Origin: Paenibacillus sp. 453mf
GTDB taxonomy: Bacteria > Bacillota > Bacilli > Paenibacillales > Paenibacillaceae
Length of the DNA stretch: 64,000 nucleotides
Assembly (NCBI RefSeq): GCF_900116105.1
Contig: NZ_FPAC01000001.1
Location: forward strand, 2,545,135-2,609,134
Direction of reading: 5' to 3'
In this document: piece after piece, positions 1 to 8,460 of the stretch
How positions within the stretch are numbered: position 1 is the first letter of the stretch
How the letters are laid out: the number at the start of each line of letters is the position of its first letter
Notes under the pieces: generated by a model
What the model was told of the DNA's origin: nothing
What the model saw: only the letters and a program-made list of their open reading frames with translations
The model's database searches: none
Made by a program: the position numbers and the translations under genes

Positions 1-1494
1 AGAGTGTGCGAGCAGCTTGGCGGCACTCGCCAGCTTTTTGGCAAAGAGAACTTCGCTTCGAGGCTCTCCCGCATCGCAGAGCTCTTCTGGAACGATCAGT
101 CTCATCTGATCGGCATAATTATAGGGTGAATTCACAGAGAACGCTAAATAATCGGTAATGCCAAGACTATTAGCTACATAATCAAAAGACTGTCCTACCG
201 ATAGCGTTGCAGAAGAGAAAATGATCGGCATGTTTAGCCCAAATACTCGCTGCTCCAACACTTCCTTGACCTTTTGCGGCATGACGGCTAACGTTACATC
301 CCCATCCTCGCTCTCCTCTGCCCAGCAAATATAGCTGCCAGGCTGCCTGAACAGCTGCAATGCGGTTTGAATCATCTCGAGATGCTCCTCAACAATTCGA
401 AGCTTATATTCATTGAGTGTGTGCAGGCCGCTCTCGAACACCAGCTCCTCGTCAATCGCCTCCAGCGTATCATTCCAGCGATTTAACTGTATCAGCAGAG
501 CCTCATTTACGCCCACTCTTTTTCGATCTGATCCCGGAATGCTGGTGCTGAGCTCTTGAACCAAGCTGAATACCACTTTACTCTGATCAATGGCGTCCTC
601 CACCCGCTCTGCAAGCGTTTCGCGGATTTCCCCATCCAGGAGTCTTGTAATCATTTCTTCGAAGGCAGTGTGCTTCAGCTTGTAGCTGAGGGCATGCTGT
701 GCAGCAGATTCCAGCAAATGACCTTCATCAAACACGACAGAGCTTTGCTCAGGAAGCAGTGGAAGCTGACCTTCCCTCTTTCTCCCTTCATAGGTCCAGA
801 CATGCTCCATATAATAATCGTGAGAGCAAATGATGAGATCCGTCGACTTACGGTAATGATCCCTCGAGAGGGTCATCCCGCAGCGGTGCCTTTTGTCGCA
901 TACAAAACAATCCTGGAAAGAGTCCCAGCTGATTTTGTCCCATTGTTCATCGTTCAGATGGGGATATTCCTTCCTGTCCCCATAAGGTGAGAAGGACTGC
1001 AGCGTTCCAGGCGAATGGACGAAGTCCGGCAGACTGTCATATACTTCTTCAATGACGTTGGCATCCTCATCCTTAAGACGGGCGCCGTCCATCTTTTTAA
1101 GACAAATATATTGATCCGGGGATTTCCCCAATCTCGCGTCAATATTCAATCCCAGGTAACGTGCAAGCTTGGCAATGTCACCTTCCGGCTTGACGAGCTG
1201 TTCAATTAACGACTCGTCCGCACAAGCAATGACAGCCGGCTTACGGGTATAACGGGCATAGTTCACCGCATACAGCAAATATACAAGCGTCTTCCCTGTA
1301 CCCACACCTGCTTCTGCAAAAATCGTCTTCTTGTCGGCATAAGCTCTTTCCAGCTGATACGCCATATAAATTTGTTCATCCCGCACTTCAAAACCGTGCT
1401 CGGGCAACATATCATAAAATACATCCGCCACCCAATCGCCCACTTGCTTCACGAAAGGCTCGGTCGGATTATAGGAGAAAGGATATCGCTCCAT
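1..1494 (-). CDS. DinG/XPD-type ATP-dependent DNA helicase (3' part cut by window edge)
   Basis: The frame is open from an ATG at 1494 to base 1, giving the first 498 residues; the C-terminus lies outside the window. Visible are a Walker A motif (AEAGVGTGKT, about residues 60-70), four cysteines spaced like the XPD/DinG iron-sulfur cluster (ICLKK, then CFVC and RHRCG, about residues 110-205) and a DEGH Walker B box. No N-terminal exonuclease domain is present, unlike B. subtilis DinG, so it resembles the shorter YoaA-like branch. Family role: an Fe-S 5'-to-3' superfamily 2 helicase that unwinds damaged or structured DNA. It is divergent from the GNAT gene. The start was chosen because no earlier in-frame start has a better context. 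The family call is firm; the exact substrate is unknown. Confidence 0.88.
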   Translation of the reverse strand, partial: MERYPFSYNPTEPFVKQVGDWVADVFYDMLPEHGFEVRDEQIYMAYQLERAYADKKTIFAEAGVGTGKTLVYLLYAVNYARYTRKPAVIACADESLIEQLVKPEGDIAKLARYLGLNIDARLGKSPDQYICLKKMDGARLKDEDANVIEEVYDSLPDFVHSPGTLQSFSPYGDRKEYPHLNDEQWDKISWDSFQDCFVCDKRHRCGMTLSRDHYRKSTDLIICSHDYYMEHVWTYEGRKREGQLPLLPEQSSVVFDEGHLLESAAQHALSYKLKHTAFEEMITRLLDGEIRETLAERVEDAIDQSKVVFSLVQELSTSIPGSDRKRVGVNEALLIQLNRWNDTLEAIDEELVFESGLHTLNEYKLRIVEEHLEMIQTALQLFRQPGSYICWAEESEDGDVTLAVMPQKVKEVLEQRVFGLNMPIIFSSATLSVGQSFDYVANSLGITDYLAFSVNSPYNYADQMRLIVPEELCDAGEPRSEVLFAKKLASAAKLLAHS

Positions 1495-1687
1495 GGTTAC
1501 TCCCCCACATTAACATTTTTCTTATAAGGCGAAACTGATTCAGGCAAACATTGATTATCTCATAAACACAAGCTGATAGCAATTCTTTATATTTGTTATT
1601 CAGATGCATTAAAATGAACTTGCTAGCTTAAGCTATGCTCAAAAGTAACCAGGCACTCTTTGATATAGAAATGGGGCGCTATAAACA

Positions 1688-2653
1688 ATGAATTGGACAA
1701 TCCGCCAAGAGTATCCGTCAGACTATTATGCCATTACAGAACTGCATGCCCTCACTTTCTCATACAGCTACGGAATGGGTGAAGCCGTTCTTGTCAATAT
1801 GCTGAGAGCACGGAGCACTTTTGATCCGGAGCTGTCTCTCGTTTGCGAGCTGGATGGGCAAATTGTAGGCCATATTTTATTCACTCCCCAGTCTATTCGC
1901 ATCCAAGGCAGCACCTATCATGCCCTTATTCTGTCTCCGCTGGCGGTTCATCCTAATTATCAGAAACAGGGCATCGGCTCCGCCTTGATTCATGCCGGCC
2001 ATCTTCGCGCATCACATAAAGGCTTCGTCTTATCCGTTGTGCTGGGTCATCCACATTACTACGTCCGCTTCGGTTATCAAGGAAAGGCGTGGATGGACGA
2101 GCAGATCCGTATTCCTTTGGAGAGCATCTATACAGATCATACTGCAGTAGTAAGGGAACGCCGTATTGAACAGGGAGATATTCCGTCTTTCGCACGGATG
2201 TGGGATCATATGCATGTATCCTCTTCGCTGGCACTTATTCCGGGACAATCTATTCTGGATTGGATCAGCCCCGGTGCAGGTACGATCAGCTCTGCCTTGT
2301 TAATTGATGAGAAGCTTGGCGGCTATATCAGGTACTCTAAAACTGACCCCGAAATAATCAGCTTCATTGTGGCACAGGACAGTCATTCCCTGCTCCTCAT
2401 TGCAAATTATTTAAAACAAAAACTTAATCCGCTTACCGCTTCTCATTTATCCCTGCCGTTACCGGCAGCCTCTTTTTTGCTCGAGCGGTTTGGTACAACC
2501 TTTGATGTTAACATCAGCACTTACGCTGAATATATGGTTAAAGTAATGGAGGGTCCCGATCGCTCCAAGCTGCACAATCATTTCTCTGCTGTTGAAGAAG
2601 GTAATATACCGCGCGGCTCCATTATTTGGCCTGTTGAATTTGATTTGTGCTAA
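1688..2653 (+). CDS. GNAT family N-acetyltransferase
   Basis: A 321-residue protein whose first ~150 residues form a GNAT domain. The acetyl-CoA loop is seen in HPNYQKQGIGSALI (R/Q-x-x-G-x-G/A type), followed by the G-H-P-x-Y-Y-x-R-F-G-Y segment typical of YhbS-like acetyltransferases. The C-terminal half is less conserved and may fix the substrate. It stands alone, divergent from the DinG-type helicase and upstream of the pectate lyase. A weak GGGG ribosome site precedes the ATG. Substrate unknown: an amine of a small molecule, peptide or protein. Confidence 0.8.
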   Translation: MNWTIRQEYPSDYYAITELHALTFSYSYGMGEAVLVNMLRARSTFDPELSLVCELDGQIVGHILFTPQSIRIQGSTYHALILSPLAVHPNYQKQGIGSALIHAGHLRASHKGFVLSVVLGHPHYYVRFGYQGKAWMDEQIRIPLESIYTDHTAVVRERRIEQGDIPSFARMWDHMHVSSSLALIPGQSILDWISPGAGTISSALLIDEKLGGYIRYSKTDPEIISFIVAQDSHSLLLIANYLKQKLNPLTASHLSLPLPAASFLLERFGTTFDVNISTYAEYMVKVMEGPDRSKLHNHFSAVEEGNIPRGSIIWPVEFDLC

Positions 2654-2853
2654 TAACATAAAGAAGTAACATCTGATGCAATGATTATGATGATGTGGGA
2701 TCTGTAACGATGGAGTCGCTATTTACTGCTATAGTCTCTATCCCTTATGAACAGTGGAGATGATTATTCCAGCACCCCTCCATATCACGTATGATTCACA
2801 TTGCAACCGCTGCCAACACACGGGTGCCAATTTAAATCATAGGAGGAATCGTA
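2654..2853. other. Intergenic gap upstream of the pectate lyase
   Basis: A 200-base gap. The only clear signal is the AGGAGG ribosome binding site at 2841-2846, which serves the GTG start at 2854. I see no terminator or convincing promoter. Confidence 0.4.
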
Positions 2854-4203
2854 GTGACGAAATTGAACCTGCATGACCACTCAACAAAACGGAAGTCTAT
2901 CGTCTTCCGAACGCTTGTATCCGGTATCAGCTTGTCCCTTGCACTTCCCTTGCTTCCCCTAACGAGCTTATCCGCCGAGAGCATCCCTGCTGTAATGACT
3001 GCCGAAGCTGGACCACAGAATACACAGGCTGTTACAGCCGCCGGGAATTTATATGTAGCTCCGAATGGGTCCGCCAGCAATCCTGGGACACTTCAAAGCC
3101 CGACGACCCTTGAACATGCACTGACCCAGATTGAAGCAGGCTACACCATCTATCTACGCGGCGGTACTTACAGCTATTCCTCTACCATTACGATTGATCG
3201 AAATAACAGCGGAAATTCTGCGACTGCAAGAAAAACGCTGGCCGCCTACGGAAATGAAAAACCAATCCTTGATTTTTCAGCCCAGTCCTTTGCGTCAACG
3301 AATCGTGGTCTGCAGCTGTTTGGCAGTTACTGGCTTGTGAAAGGTCTGGAGATTAAAGGGGCGGGAGATAACGGACTTTATATAGCCGGAAACTATAACC
3401 GTATTGAGAATATAGAAGCGCATCATAACCGGGATACGGGAATTCAGCTTGGCCGCTATGCCTCCACTGCCGGATACAGCGAATGGCCCGCTTATAATGA
3501 AGTCATTAATTCATATTCCCATGACAATTACGACCCGGATAACGGCGAAGATGCAGACGGTTTTGCTGCCAAGCTCACGGTCGGCCCGGGCAACGTATTC
3601 GATGGATGTATTGCCGCTTATAATGTCGATGATGGCTGGGATCTCTATACGAAGGACGATACAGGCGCAATTGGAACGGTAACGATTCGCAACAGCATTG
3701 CCTATAAGAATGGTCAGACCTCGGACGGAACGTCCACTACGAGCAGTGATGGCAACGGATTCAAGCTGGGTGGTGAAGATATTGCGGTGAACCATACCGT
3801 GGTGAACAGTATTGCTTTTCAGAACAAAAAGCACGGCTTTACGTTTAACAGCAATCCCGGCTCCATCAACTTCAAGAACAATACATCCTGGAGCAATGGA
3901 CGAAGCAATTTTGCATTTGATGAGGGTACGCACATCTTTACGAACAATTTATCCTTTGCCGGAGGAGCAAGTGATAAAACAAGCGGAACGGATGTAGCAT
4001 CAAGCAATGTATGGTGGAAAAACAAAATAAGCGTCAATGCGAAGGGACTTCTTGCCAGCAGTGAAGATTTTCAGTCCCTCGTCCCAACTGTTACCCGTGA
4101 CACAAACGGAAATCCGGTACTGGGCAATTTCTTGAAACTGGCTGCAGGCAGTGATTTGGTCGGAGCCGGGACACCAAGCGGCACCAATATTGGAGCACGT
4201 TGA
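2854..4203 (+). CDS. Secreted pectate lyase, polysaccharide lyase family 9 type
   Basis: A 449-residue protein starting with GTG, 7 bases after AGGAGG. Residues ~1-42 form a signal peptide (basic stretch, hydrophobic core, small residues before SAES). The mature part begins with LYVAPNGSASNPG and repeats short N-rich turns (GLYIAGNYNRIEN, NEVINSYSHDN), the pattern of a right-handed parallel beta-helix. The acidic DPDNGEDADGFAAKL segment matches the PL9 site, where aspartates bind Ca2+ and a lysine (of AAKL) acts as the base. Family role: beta-elimination of polygalacturonate outside the cell. This fits a plant- or soil-associated life. A strong terminator follows. The PL9 assignment is from motif memory. 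Confidence 0.85.
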   Translation: MTKLNLHDHSTKRKSIVFRTLVSGISLSLALPLLPLTSLSAESIPAVMTAEAGPQNTQAVTAAGNLYVAPNGSASNPGTLQSPTTLEHALTQIEAGYTIYLRGGTYSYSSTITIDRNNSGNSATARKTLAAYGNEKPILDFSAQSFASTNRGLQLFGSYWLVKGLEIKGAGDNGLYIAGNYNRIENIEAHHNRDTGIQLGRYASTAGYSEWPAYNEVINSYSHDNYDPDNGEDADGFAAKLTVGPGNVFDGCIAAYNVDDGWDLYTKDDTGAIGTVTIRNSIAYKNGQTSDGTSTTSSDGNGFKLGGEDIAVNHTVVNSIAFQNKKHGFTFNSNPGSINFKNNTSWSNGRSNFAFDEGTHIFTNNLSFAGGASDKTSGTDVASSNVWWKNKISVNAKGLLASSEDFQSLVPTVTRDTNGNPVLGNFLKLAAGSDLVGAGTPSGTNIGAR

Positions 4204-4214
4204 TCGTCTAATGG

Positions 4215-4265
4215 ATACATGCAAGAAGGAGCCAAAGCATTCATTCGGCTCCTTCTTGCATGTAT
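4215..4265. terminator. Strong bidirectional terminator hairpin
   Basis: A perfect 19-bp stem: 4215-4233 pairs with 4247-4265 around a 13-base loop. It lies 11 bases after the pectate lyase stop and 9 bases past the stop of the convergent molybdate regulator gene, so it probably serves both. Confidence 0.85.
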
Positions 4266-4274
4266 TTACTGATT

Positions 4275-5243
4275 TCAAGCTTCAAACAGCACTTCCCCTG
4301 TTCGGGTTAGATCATATCCCGATATCGAACCCAGCTCACGGATAAAGGACTCGGAACGCAATATATCAAGAACGGCGTGTATAAGCCCCTCATTCTCCGG
4401 CTTGTTCATAAGTACAAGATCGTATCTTTCTATCGTTAGCGGAATAAACTCCACTCCTTGCACAATGGTTGCCGCCTTCTCGATGCCTACTCCAACATCT
4501 GCCTGCTTGGATGCGACCCTTCCAGCTACAGCCAAATGATTGGATTCCTCATCATGGTACCCCATCAGTTCTCTAGCAGCGATTCCATGCATGCGGAGCT
4601 GTTCCTCGAGAAGCACCCGTGCTCCCGCCCCCCGCTCCCGGTTCACCATACGGATTCCCGGCTTAGCCAGATCCTTCCACCCATGCAGTTCATGAGGATT
4701 GCCAGGCTGAACATATAGCCCTGCTCGTCTGCTCATTAAGTTCACAACTTTATAAGAGCAGCCTATCAGCAATTTGCGTATATAGGGAATGTTGTATTCT
4801 CCCGTATCCCCGTCCAGCAAATGGGTACTGACAATATCGGAATGTCCCTGATACATGGAAATTAAACTGTCCAGGCTCCCTACGTAAGATCTAAGCGGCC
4901 TGATACCGGGCGAGCGCTTCTCTATATGCCGAACCAAAATATCGAGGCTCATATCTTGTCCTGTGATCACCACTTGCCTAGCCCCTTGAGTCGTCCCCTG
5001 AACAGCCACAGGAACCGCAGGAGCATCGATCACCGGACTTAAGGACCTTATCTCCTCACTCGAATGCAGGCCAACACCTTTGGAGCGCTGCTTGTACACC
5101 TCAAGATCTGAGTGGTCGATCCGCATCTGCTTGCCGACCCGATAGGCTGTAAGCTGCCCCTTCTTGATTAAATCGTACACCGTTAATTTTGATATTTTTA
5201 GTAGCTGGGCGATTTCCTCGGTTGTATAGGAGATATCGGTCAC
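4275..5243 (-). CDS. Molybdate-type transcriptional regulator: excisionase-like HTH plus periplasmic-binding-protein-like sensor
   Basis: A 322-residue protein. Residues ~1-55 form a MerR/excisionase-type helix-turn-helix (YTTEEIAQLLKISKLTVYDL ... YRVGKQMRI), and residues ~100-320 a substrate-binding-protein fold (COG1910 type). In this family the second domain senses molybdate or tungstate and the first represses transport genes. It is divergent from modA-modB, which supports that role. I chose the GTG at 5243, since an AGGGGTGG site lies just upstream; the longer frame to 5339 would need a start without a ribosome site and has an uncharacteristic extension. The ligand is inferred from context. 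Confidence 0.8.
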   Translation of the reverse strand: MTDISYTTEEIAQLLKISKLTVYDLIKKGQLTAYRVGKQMRIDHSDLEVYKQRSKGVGLHSSEEIRSLSPVIDAPAVPVAVQGTTQGARQVVITGQDMSLDILVRHIEKRSPGIRPLRSYVGSLDSLISMYQGHSDIVSTHLLDGDTGEYNIPYIRKLLIGCSYKVVNLMSRRAGLYVQPGNPHELHGWKDLAKPGIRMVNRERGAGARVLLEEQLRMHGIAARELMGYHDEESNHLAVAGRVASKQADVGVGIEKAATIVQGVEFIPLTIERYDLVLMNKPENEGLIHAVLDILRSESFIRELGSISGYDLTRTGEVLFEA

Positions 5244-5324
5244 ATTTGCCACCCCTCTTGTCAGGTATGCAATAACGAATGATTGATGCAATTGATTGTA
5301 CCATACTCTTTTCATTCCATTGGA

Positions 5325-5352
5325 TTGTAATTGCTTCAAGAACCAATATAAT
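5325..5352 (+). promoter_or_regulatory. Candidate modA promoter
   Basis: TTGTAA at 5325-5330 and TATAAT at 5347-5352 are 16 bases apart, about 50 bases before the modA start. The -10 box lies in a very AT-rich stretch with near-palindromes. Confidence 0.5.
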
Positions 5353-5391
5353 ATATTTAATTATATCTAATTATAATCAAATATAACGATT
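5347..5391. promoter_or_regulatory. Candidate operator between the regulator gene and modA
   Basis: This AT-rich stretch contains a near-palindrome around 5351-5366 and ATATAACGAT at 5381-5390, which equals most of one half of the proteobacterial ModE box as I recall it. The opposite half is poor. It overlaps the modA promoter and lies just upstream of the start, as a repressor site would. Binding is inferred. Confidence 0.35.
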
Positions 5392-5402
5392 GGATGGAGA
5401 TT

Positions 5403-6239
5403 ATGTTAAAACAAGCGAAGCTTAGTATGATTTCTTTCTTCCTTCTCGCCCTGATATTCATATCTGCCTGTGCATCATCGAACGCTTCGTCACCGGACGA
5501 TGCCGATTCGGCCAGCAGTGCATCCTCACTCCCGCCTTCCGAACGCACTGAGCTAACGATCTCAGCGGCTGCAAGCCTAACCGATGTGCTGGAAGAATTA
5601 CAGCCCATCTTTGAAGAAGCTCATCCCGCCATACAGCTCAGCTTCAACTTTGGCGGTTCCGGCTCCCTTCAGCAGCAAATCGAGCAAGGGGCTCCGGCTG
5701 ATCTGTTTCTGTCAGCAGCTGAGAAAAATATGCAAGCCCTAATAGATAAAGGTCTCATTAATACAGAAAATACGACTACACTGTTAACCAATGAGCTCGT
5801 CCTCATTACATCTAACAACAGCGACCAACCCATCACCTCTGAGCAGGATCTCACTGCTGAAGATATCAAGATCGTTGCCCTTGGCATACCTGAAAGCGTA
5901 CCTGCCGGAAGCTATGCACAGGAGGCTCTGACTTCGCTTGGCTTATATGAACAGCTGCAATCCAAAATAGTCCAGGCCAAGGATGTGCGACAAGTATTGC
6001 AGTATGTCGAGACGGGGAACGCCGATGCCGGCTTCGTGTATAAAACAGATGCACTTACTTCCAGCAAGGTGAAGATTGTACACACCGTCAATCCGGCAAG
6101 CTATACATCAATTACATACCCTGCTGGTGTGGTATCGGACAGTAAGTATCCCGAAGCGGCAGAAACTTTCTATGACTTTTTGCAGTCTCCTGAAGCACAA
6201 GCCGTGTTTACTAGTTACGGATTTTCGGTGCCTGAATGA
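5403..6239 (+). CDS. modA: Molybdate ABC transporter substrate-binding lipoprotein
   Basis: A 278-residue protein. A lipoprotein signal ends in the lipobox I-S-A-C (about residue 22), so the protein is probably tethered outside the membrane. The core has the ModA signature (SAAASLTDVLEELQPIFE) followed by FNFGGSGSLQQQIEQGAPAD and FLSAA, which supply oxyanion-binding serines in the family. The start at 5403 is preferred because GGATGGAG (5392-5399) acts as its ribosome site; an ATG inside that site at 5394 would add three residues. modB overlaps the stop by ATGA. The divergent regulator supports a molybdate or tungstate role. Confidence 0.9.
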   Translation: MLKQAKLSMISFFLLALIFISACASSNASSPDDADSASSASSLPPSERTELTISAAASLTDVLEELQPIFEEAHPAIQLSFNFGGSGSLQQQIEQGAPADLFLSAAEKNMQALIDKGLINTENTTTLLTNELVLITSNNSDQPITSEQDLTAEDIKIVALGIPESVPAGSYAQEALTSLGLYEQLQSKIVQAKDVRQVLQYVETGNADAGFVYKTDALTSSKVKIVHTVNPASYTSITYPAGVVSDSKYPEAAETFYDFLQSPEAQAVFTSYGFSVPE

Positions 6240-6913
6240 TGGCAGCTTCATTTGACTGGCATAACTTCTGGGCACCTGTCCGCTTATCCTTACTTGTTGC
6301 ATTCTTGTCCAGTATAATCACGATTGTACTTGGCGGGCTTACTGCGAGATGGATGTCCAAGAGCAGGTTCAGAGGAAAGTTGCTGCTTGAAACGGCATTT
6401 ATGCTGCCGATGGTCCTTCCGCCCACGGTTGTAGGCTTTCTACTGCTCGTCCTGCTGGGGAGAAACAGCTGGATTGGAGCTTTAATTGAGACCATCTTTG
6501 CCGCACCTGTCGTATTCTCGTGGACAGCCTGCGTTATCGCCTCTGTTGTTGTCTCCTTTCCACTGGTTTATCAGACAATGAAGGTCGGCTTTACGTCCAT
6601 TGATTCCGAGCTCGAAGCTTCCGGACGCTCGATCGGTGCTAATGAATGGCAGGTATTCCGGTATATTACCCTTCCGCTCATCTGGCCTTCTGTTATTACT
6701 GCGTATATTCTCGGATTTGCACGGGCACTTGGTGAGTTCGGCGCAACGCTGATGATTGCAGGCAATATTCCAGGTAGAACACAAACGGTCCCTACTGCCA
6801 TTTACATTGCCGTTGACAGTGGGAATACGGTCATGGCCTGGGCCTGGACGATTGCGATCGTACTTATTTCGTTCCTGTTGCTGCTTCTAACAGGGCGCAG
6901 AAAAAAAGATTAG
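6236..6913 (+). CDS. modB: Molybdate ABC transporter permease
   Basis: A 225-residue membrane protein with about five transmembrane segments. The cytoplasmic EAA loop that docks the ATPase is seen as ELEASGRSIGANEWQVFRYI followed by TLPL, and EFGATLMIAGNIPGRTQT is typical of ModB. The ATG at 6236 overlaps the modA stop (ATGA), so translation is coupled. No modC ATPase gene follows; a terminator comes about 80 bases later. The ATPase must therefore be encoded elsewhere, or an ATPase is shared. Confidence 0.92.
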   Translation: MMAASFDWHNFWAPVRLSLLVAFLSSIITIVLGGLTARWMSKSRFRGKLLLETAFMLPMVLPPTVVGFLLLVLLGRNSWIGALIETIFAAPVVFSWTACVIASVVVSFPLVYQTMKVGFTSIDSELEASGRSIGANEWQVFRYITLPLIWPSVITAYILGFARALGEFGATLMIAGNIPGRTQTVPTAIYIAVDSGNTVMAWAWTIAIVLISFLLLLLTGRRKKD

Positions 6914-6993
6914 CATTGGACTTTTGCCCATTTGGAACCAATCAAGTTAATAGGCTGGACGCAGTTGCAGCAGCCTTGATCATTTATCAAACC

Positions 6994-7026
6994 AAACCCT
7001 TATGTGATTTTAAAATAAGGGTTTTT
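6994..7026 (+). terminator. Rho-independent terminator of modAB
   Basis: AAACCCTTAT (6994-7003) pairs with ATAAGGGTTT (7015-7024), followed by T residues. It closes the mod transcription unit. Confidence 0.8.
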
Positions 7027-7317
7027 AGTGTTCGCTTAATTAATATATTATTGTTTTGATATTTTTACAATATATGGATATACATACGGTGTTCATAAGG
7101 ATTTATTTAGTTACAATATTGTTACTTTAATACACGCCTGTTTCAAACCAATGACAATTTATTATCCGACTTAGCGGAAATTTCGCAAAAAAATCCGGTT
7201 CTTTCTACGTTTTATTCCAGTAATTGGTGTACAAAAAGTAAAACAATGATTACATTTTTGATACTTATTAACCTTGTTTTGATATATATTAATTACAGTT
7301 AATTCATATTAAAAAAG
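7027..7317. other. AT-rich gap upstream of the riboswitch
   Basis: About 290 bases, very AT-rich and without a convincing reading frame. It must contain the promoter for the riboswitch transcript, but several TTGnnn/TAnnnT pairs are possible and I cannot choose among them. Confidence 0.3.
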
Positions 7318-7434
7318 TGTGCCGAATCTATCAGAATAGTACGGGGGACGATTTACAACATTTGGGGTGAATGCAGCAATGGAAAGATGCTAGAGTACCT
7401 TCTACTCGAACCCGACAGCTAACCTCGGAGGCAA
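7318..7434 (+). promoter_or_regulatory. Cyclic di-AMP riboswitch (ydaO/yuaA type)
   Basis: The conserved blocks occur in the right order: GCCGAATCT at 7321, ACGGGGGA at 7341, TTGGGGTGAAT at 7362-7372, then CGAACCCGACAGCTAACCTC ending at 7426 and GAGGC to 7432. TGCC (7320-7323) can pair with GGCA (7430-7433) to close the P1 stem. Riboswitches of this class bind c-di-AMP and usually switch off cell wall and osmolyte genes. The GGAGG site (7437-7441) of the next gene begins four bases after P1, and I see no intrinsic terminator between them, so control of translation is possible (inference). Confidence 0.9.
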
Positions 7435-7452
7435 TTGGAGGAAATTTTAAGA

Positions 7453-8313
7453 ATGAAGAAGTTTGGTAAATATATGTTGTTCTCATCTCTGCTCGCAGCT
7501 GGGTTAATTATGGGGAATGGACAAGCAGATGCCTCCTCATCAAGTACAAATACAGTAAATATTCAAGTGAATAGCAATCTGATCGATTTCCCAGATGCGG
7601 AGCCATTCTTAGATCAGAATTACAGCACTCAAGTACCAGTCCGCATGCTTGCTGACGAAATGAACTATACGATTAAAGTATTTAAGAGCGGTAAAGAAAC
7701 GGTGGTCAAGCTGTCCAAGGGCGGTACAACCATTCGCATTCAAACCAATCAGACGACAGCGGTCGTCAACAGCAGCAAAGTAAGCCTCGGCACACAAGTG
7801 TTTATCCGAAATGACCGTACATATGTACCCATTCGTTTTGTATCAGAAGCAATGGGCTATGACGTAACTTGGAAAAAGGATCTTATGCTGGCCATGATTA
7901 GCACAACCGGTAAAACATACAGTCCCGCACTTGTTCCAAACGACCATGTCAAAGGCACAAGCATTGTAAATGAAGCGATGAAGCATATCGGCGTTCCTTA
8001 TGTTTACGGCGGTTCGACAACAAGCGGGTTTGACTGCTCTGGTCTGGTTAAATATGTATTCGATAAATACGGAGTGTCCCTGCCGCGTACCGCAGCTACC
8101 CAATATAACCAAGGCTCATCCGTATCCAAAGGGAACTTGCAGCAAGGCGATCTGGTCTTTTTCAAGACCACAGGAAGCTCTATATCCCATGTCGGCATCT
8201 ATGTAGGAAACAATAATTTTATTTCAGCTACCAGCTCCTCTGGCGTAAAAATCGATAGCCTGGACAACACCTATTGGGGTCCTAAGTACGCCGGCGCGAA
8301 GAGAGTTCTATAA
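7453..8313 (+). CDS. Secreted NlpC/P60 peptidoglycan endopeptidase with copper-amine-oxidase-like N-terminal domain
   Basis: A 286-residue protein: signal peptide (residues ~1-27), a copper amine oxidase N-like stalk domain (~38-150, with VPVRMLADEM and TYVPIRFVSEAMGY) and a C-terminal NlpC/P60 domain (~165-286). The catalytic cysteine lies in FDCSGLVKYVF and the histidine in SHVGIYVG. Family role: cleavage of peptide stems of the cell wall. The ATG at 7453 follows GGAGG by 11 bases. The c-di-AMP riboswitch directly upstream links it to turgor and cell wall homeostasis, as seen for other hydrolases of this kind. Confidence 0.9.
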   Translation: MKKFGKYMLFSSLLAAGLIMGNGQADASSSSTNTVNIQVNSNLIDFPDAEPFLDQNYSTQVPVRMLADEMNYTIKVFKSGKETVVKLSKGGTTIRIQTNQTTAVVNSSKVSLGTQVFIRNDRTYVPIRFVSEAMGYDVTWKKDLMLAMISTTGKTYSPALVPNDHVKGTSIVNEAMKHIGVPYVYGGSTTSGFDCSGLVKYVFDKYGVSLPRTAATQYNQGSSVSKGNLQQGDLVFFKTTGSSISHVGIYVGNNNFISATSSSGVKIDSLDNTYWGPKYAGAKRVL

Positions 8314-8330
8314 ATAAACATATATCTAAT

Positions 8331-8363
8331 AACCCCCCTTTGCTGCTTGCCGGCAAAGGGGTT
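8331..8363 (+). terminator. Terminator after the NlpC/P60 gene
   Basis: CCCCTTTGC pairs with GCAAAGGGG, extended by AA/TT with two bulged C bases; it lies about 18 bases after the stop codon. Confidence 0.6.
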
Positions 8364-8397
8364 CTATCTATGATGGGTGTACTCAGAAATATTCTCC

Positions 8398-8449
8398 ATG
8401 TAAAGAAAGAAGCTGACACAGATATTTGTGGCAGCTTCTTTCTTTACAT
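8398..8449 (-). terminator. Terminator of the first SleB-like gene
   Basis: A perfect 18-bp stem, 8398-8415 with 8432-8449, lies 12 bases beyond the stop of the minus-strand hydrolase gene. It has no long T run, so part of its role may be mRNA stability. Confidence 0.65.
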
Positions 8450-8460
8450 ATATGATTGAA

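Noticed and set aside
556..990. Plus-strand frame of 144 residues
   Set aside because: It is opposite the DinG-type helicase, whose motifs run through the same region.
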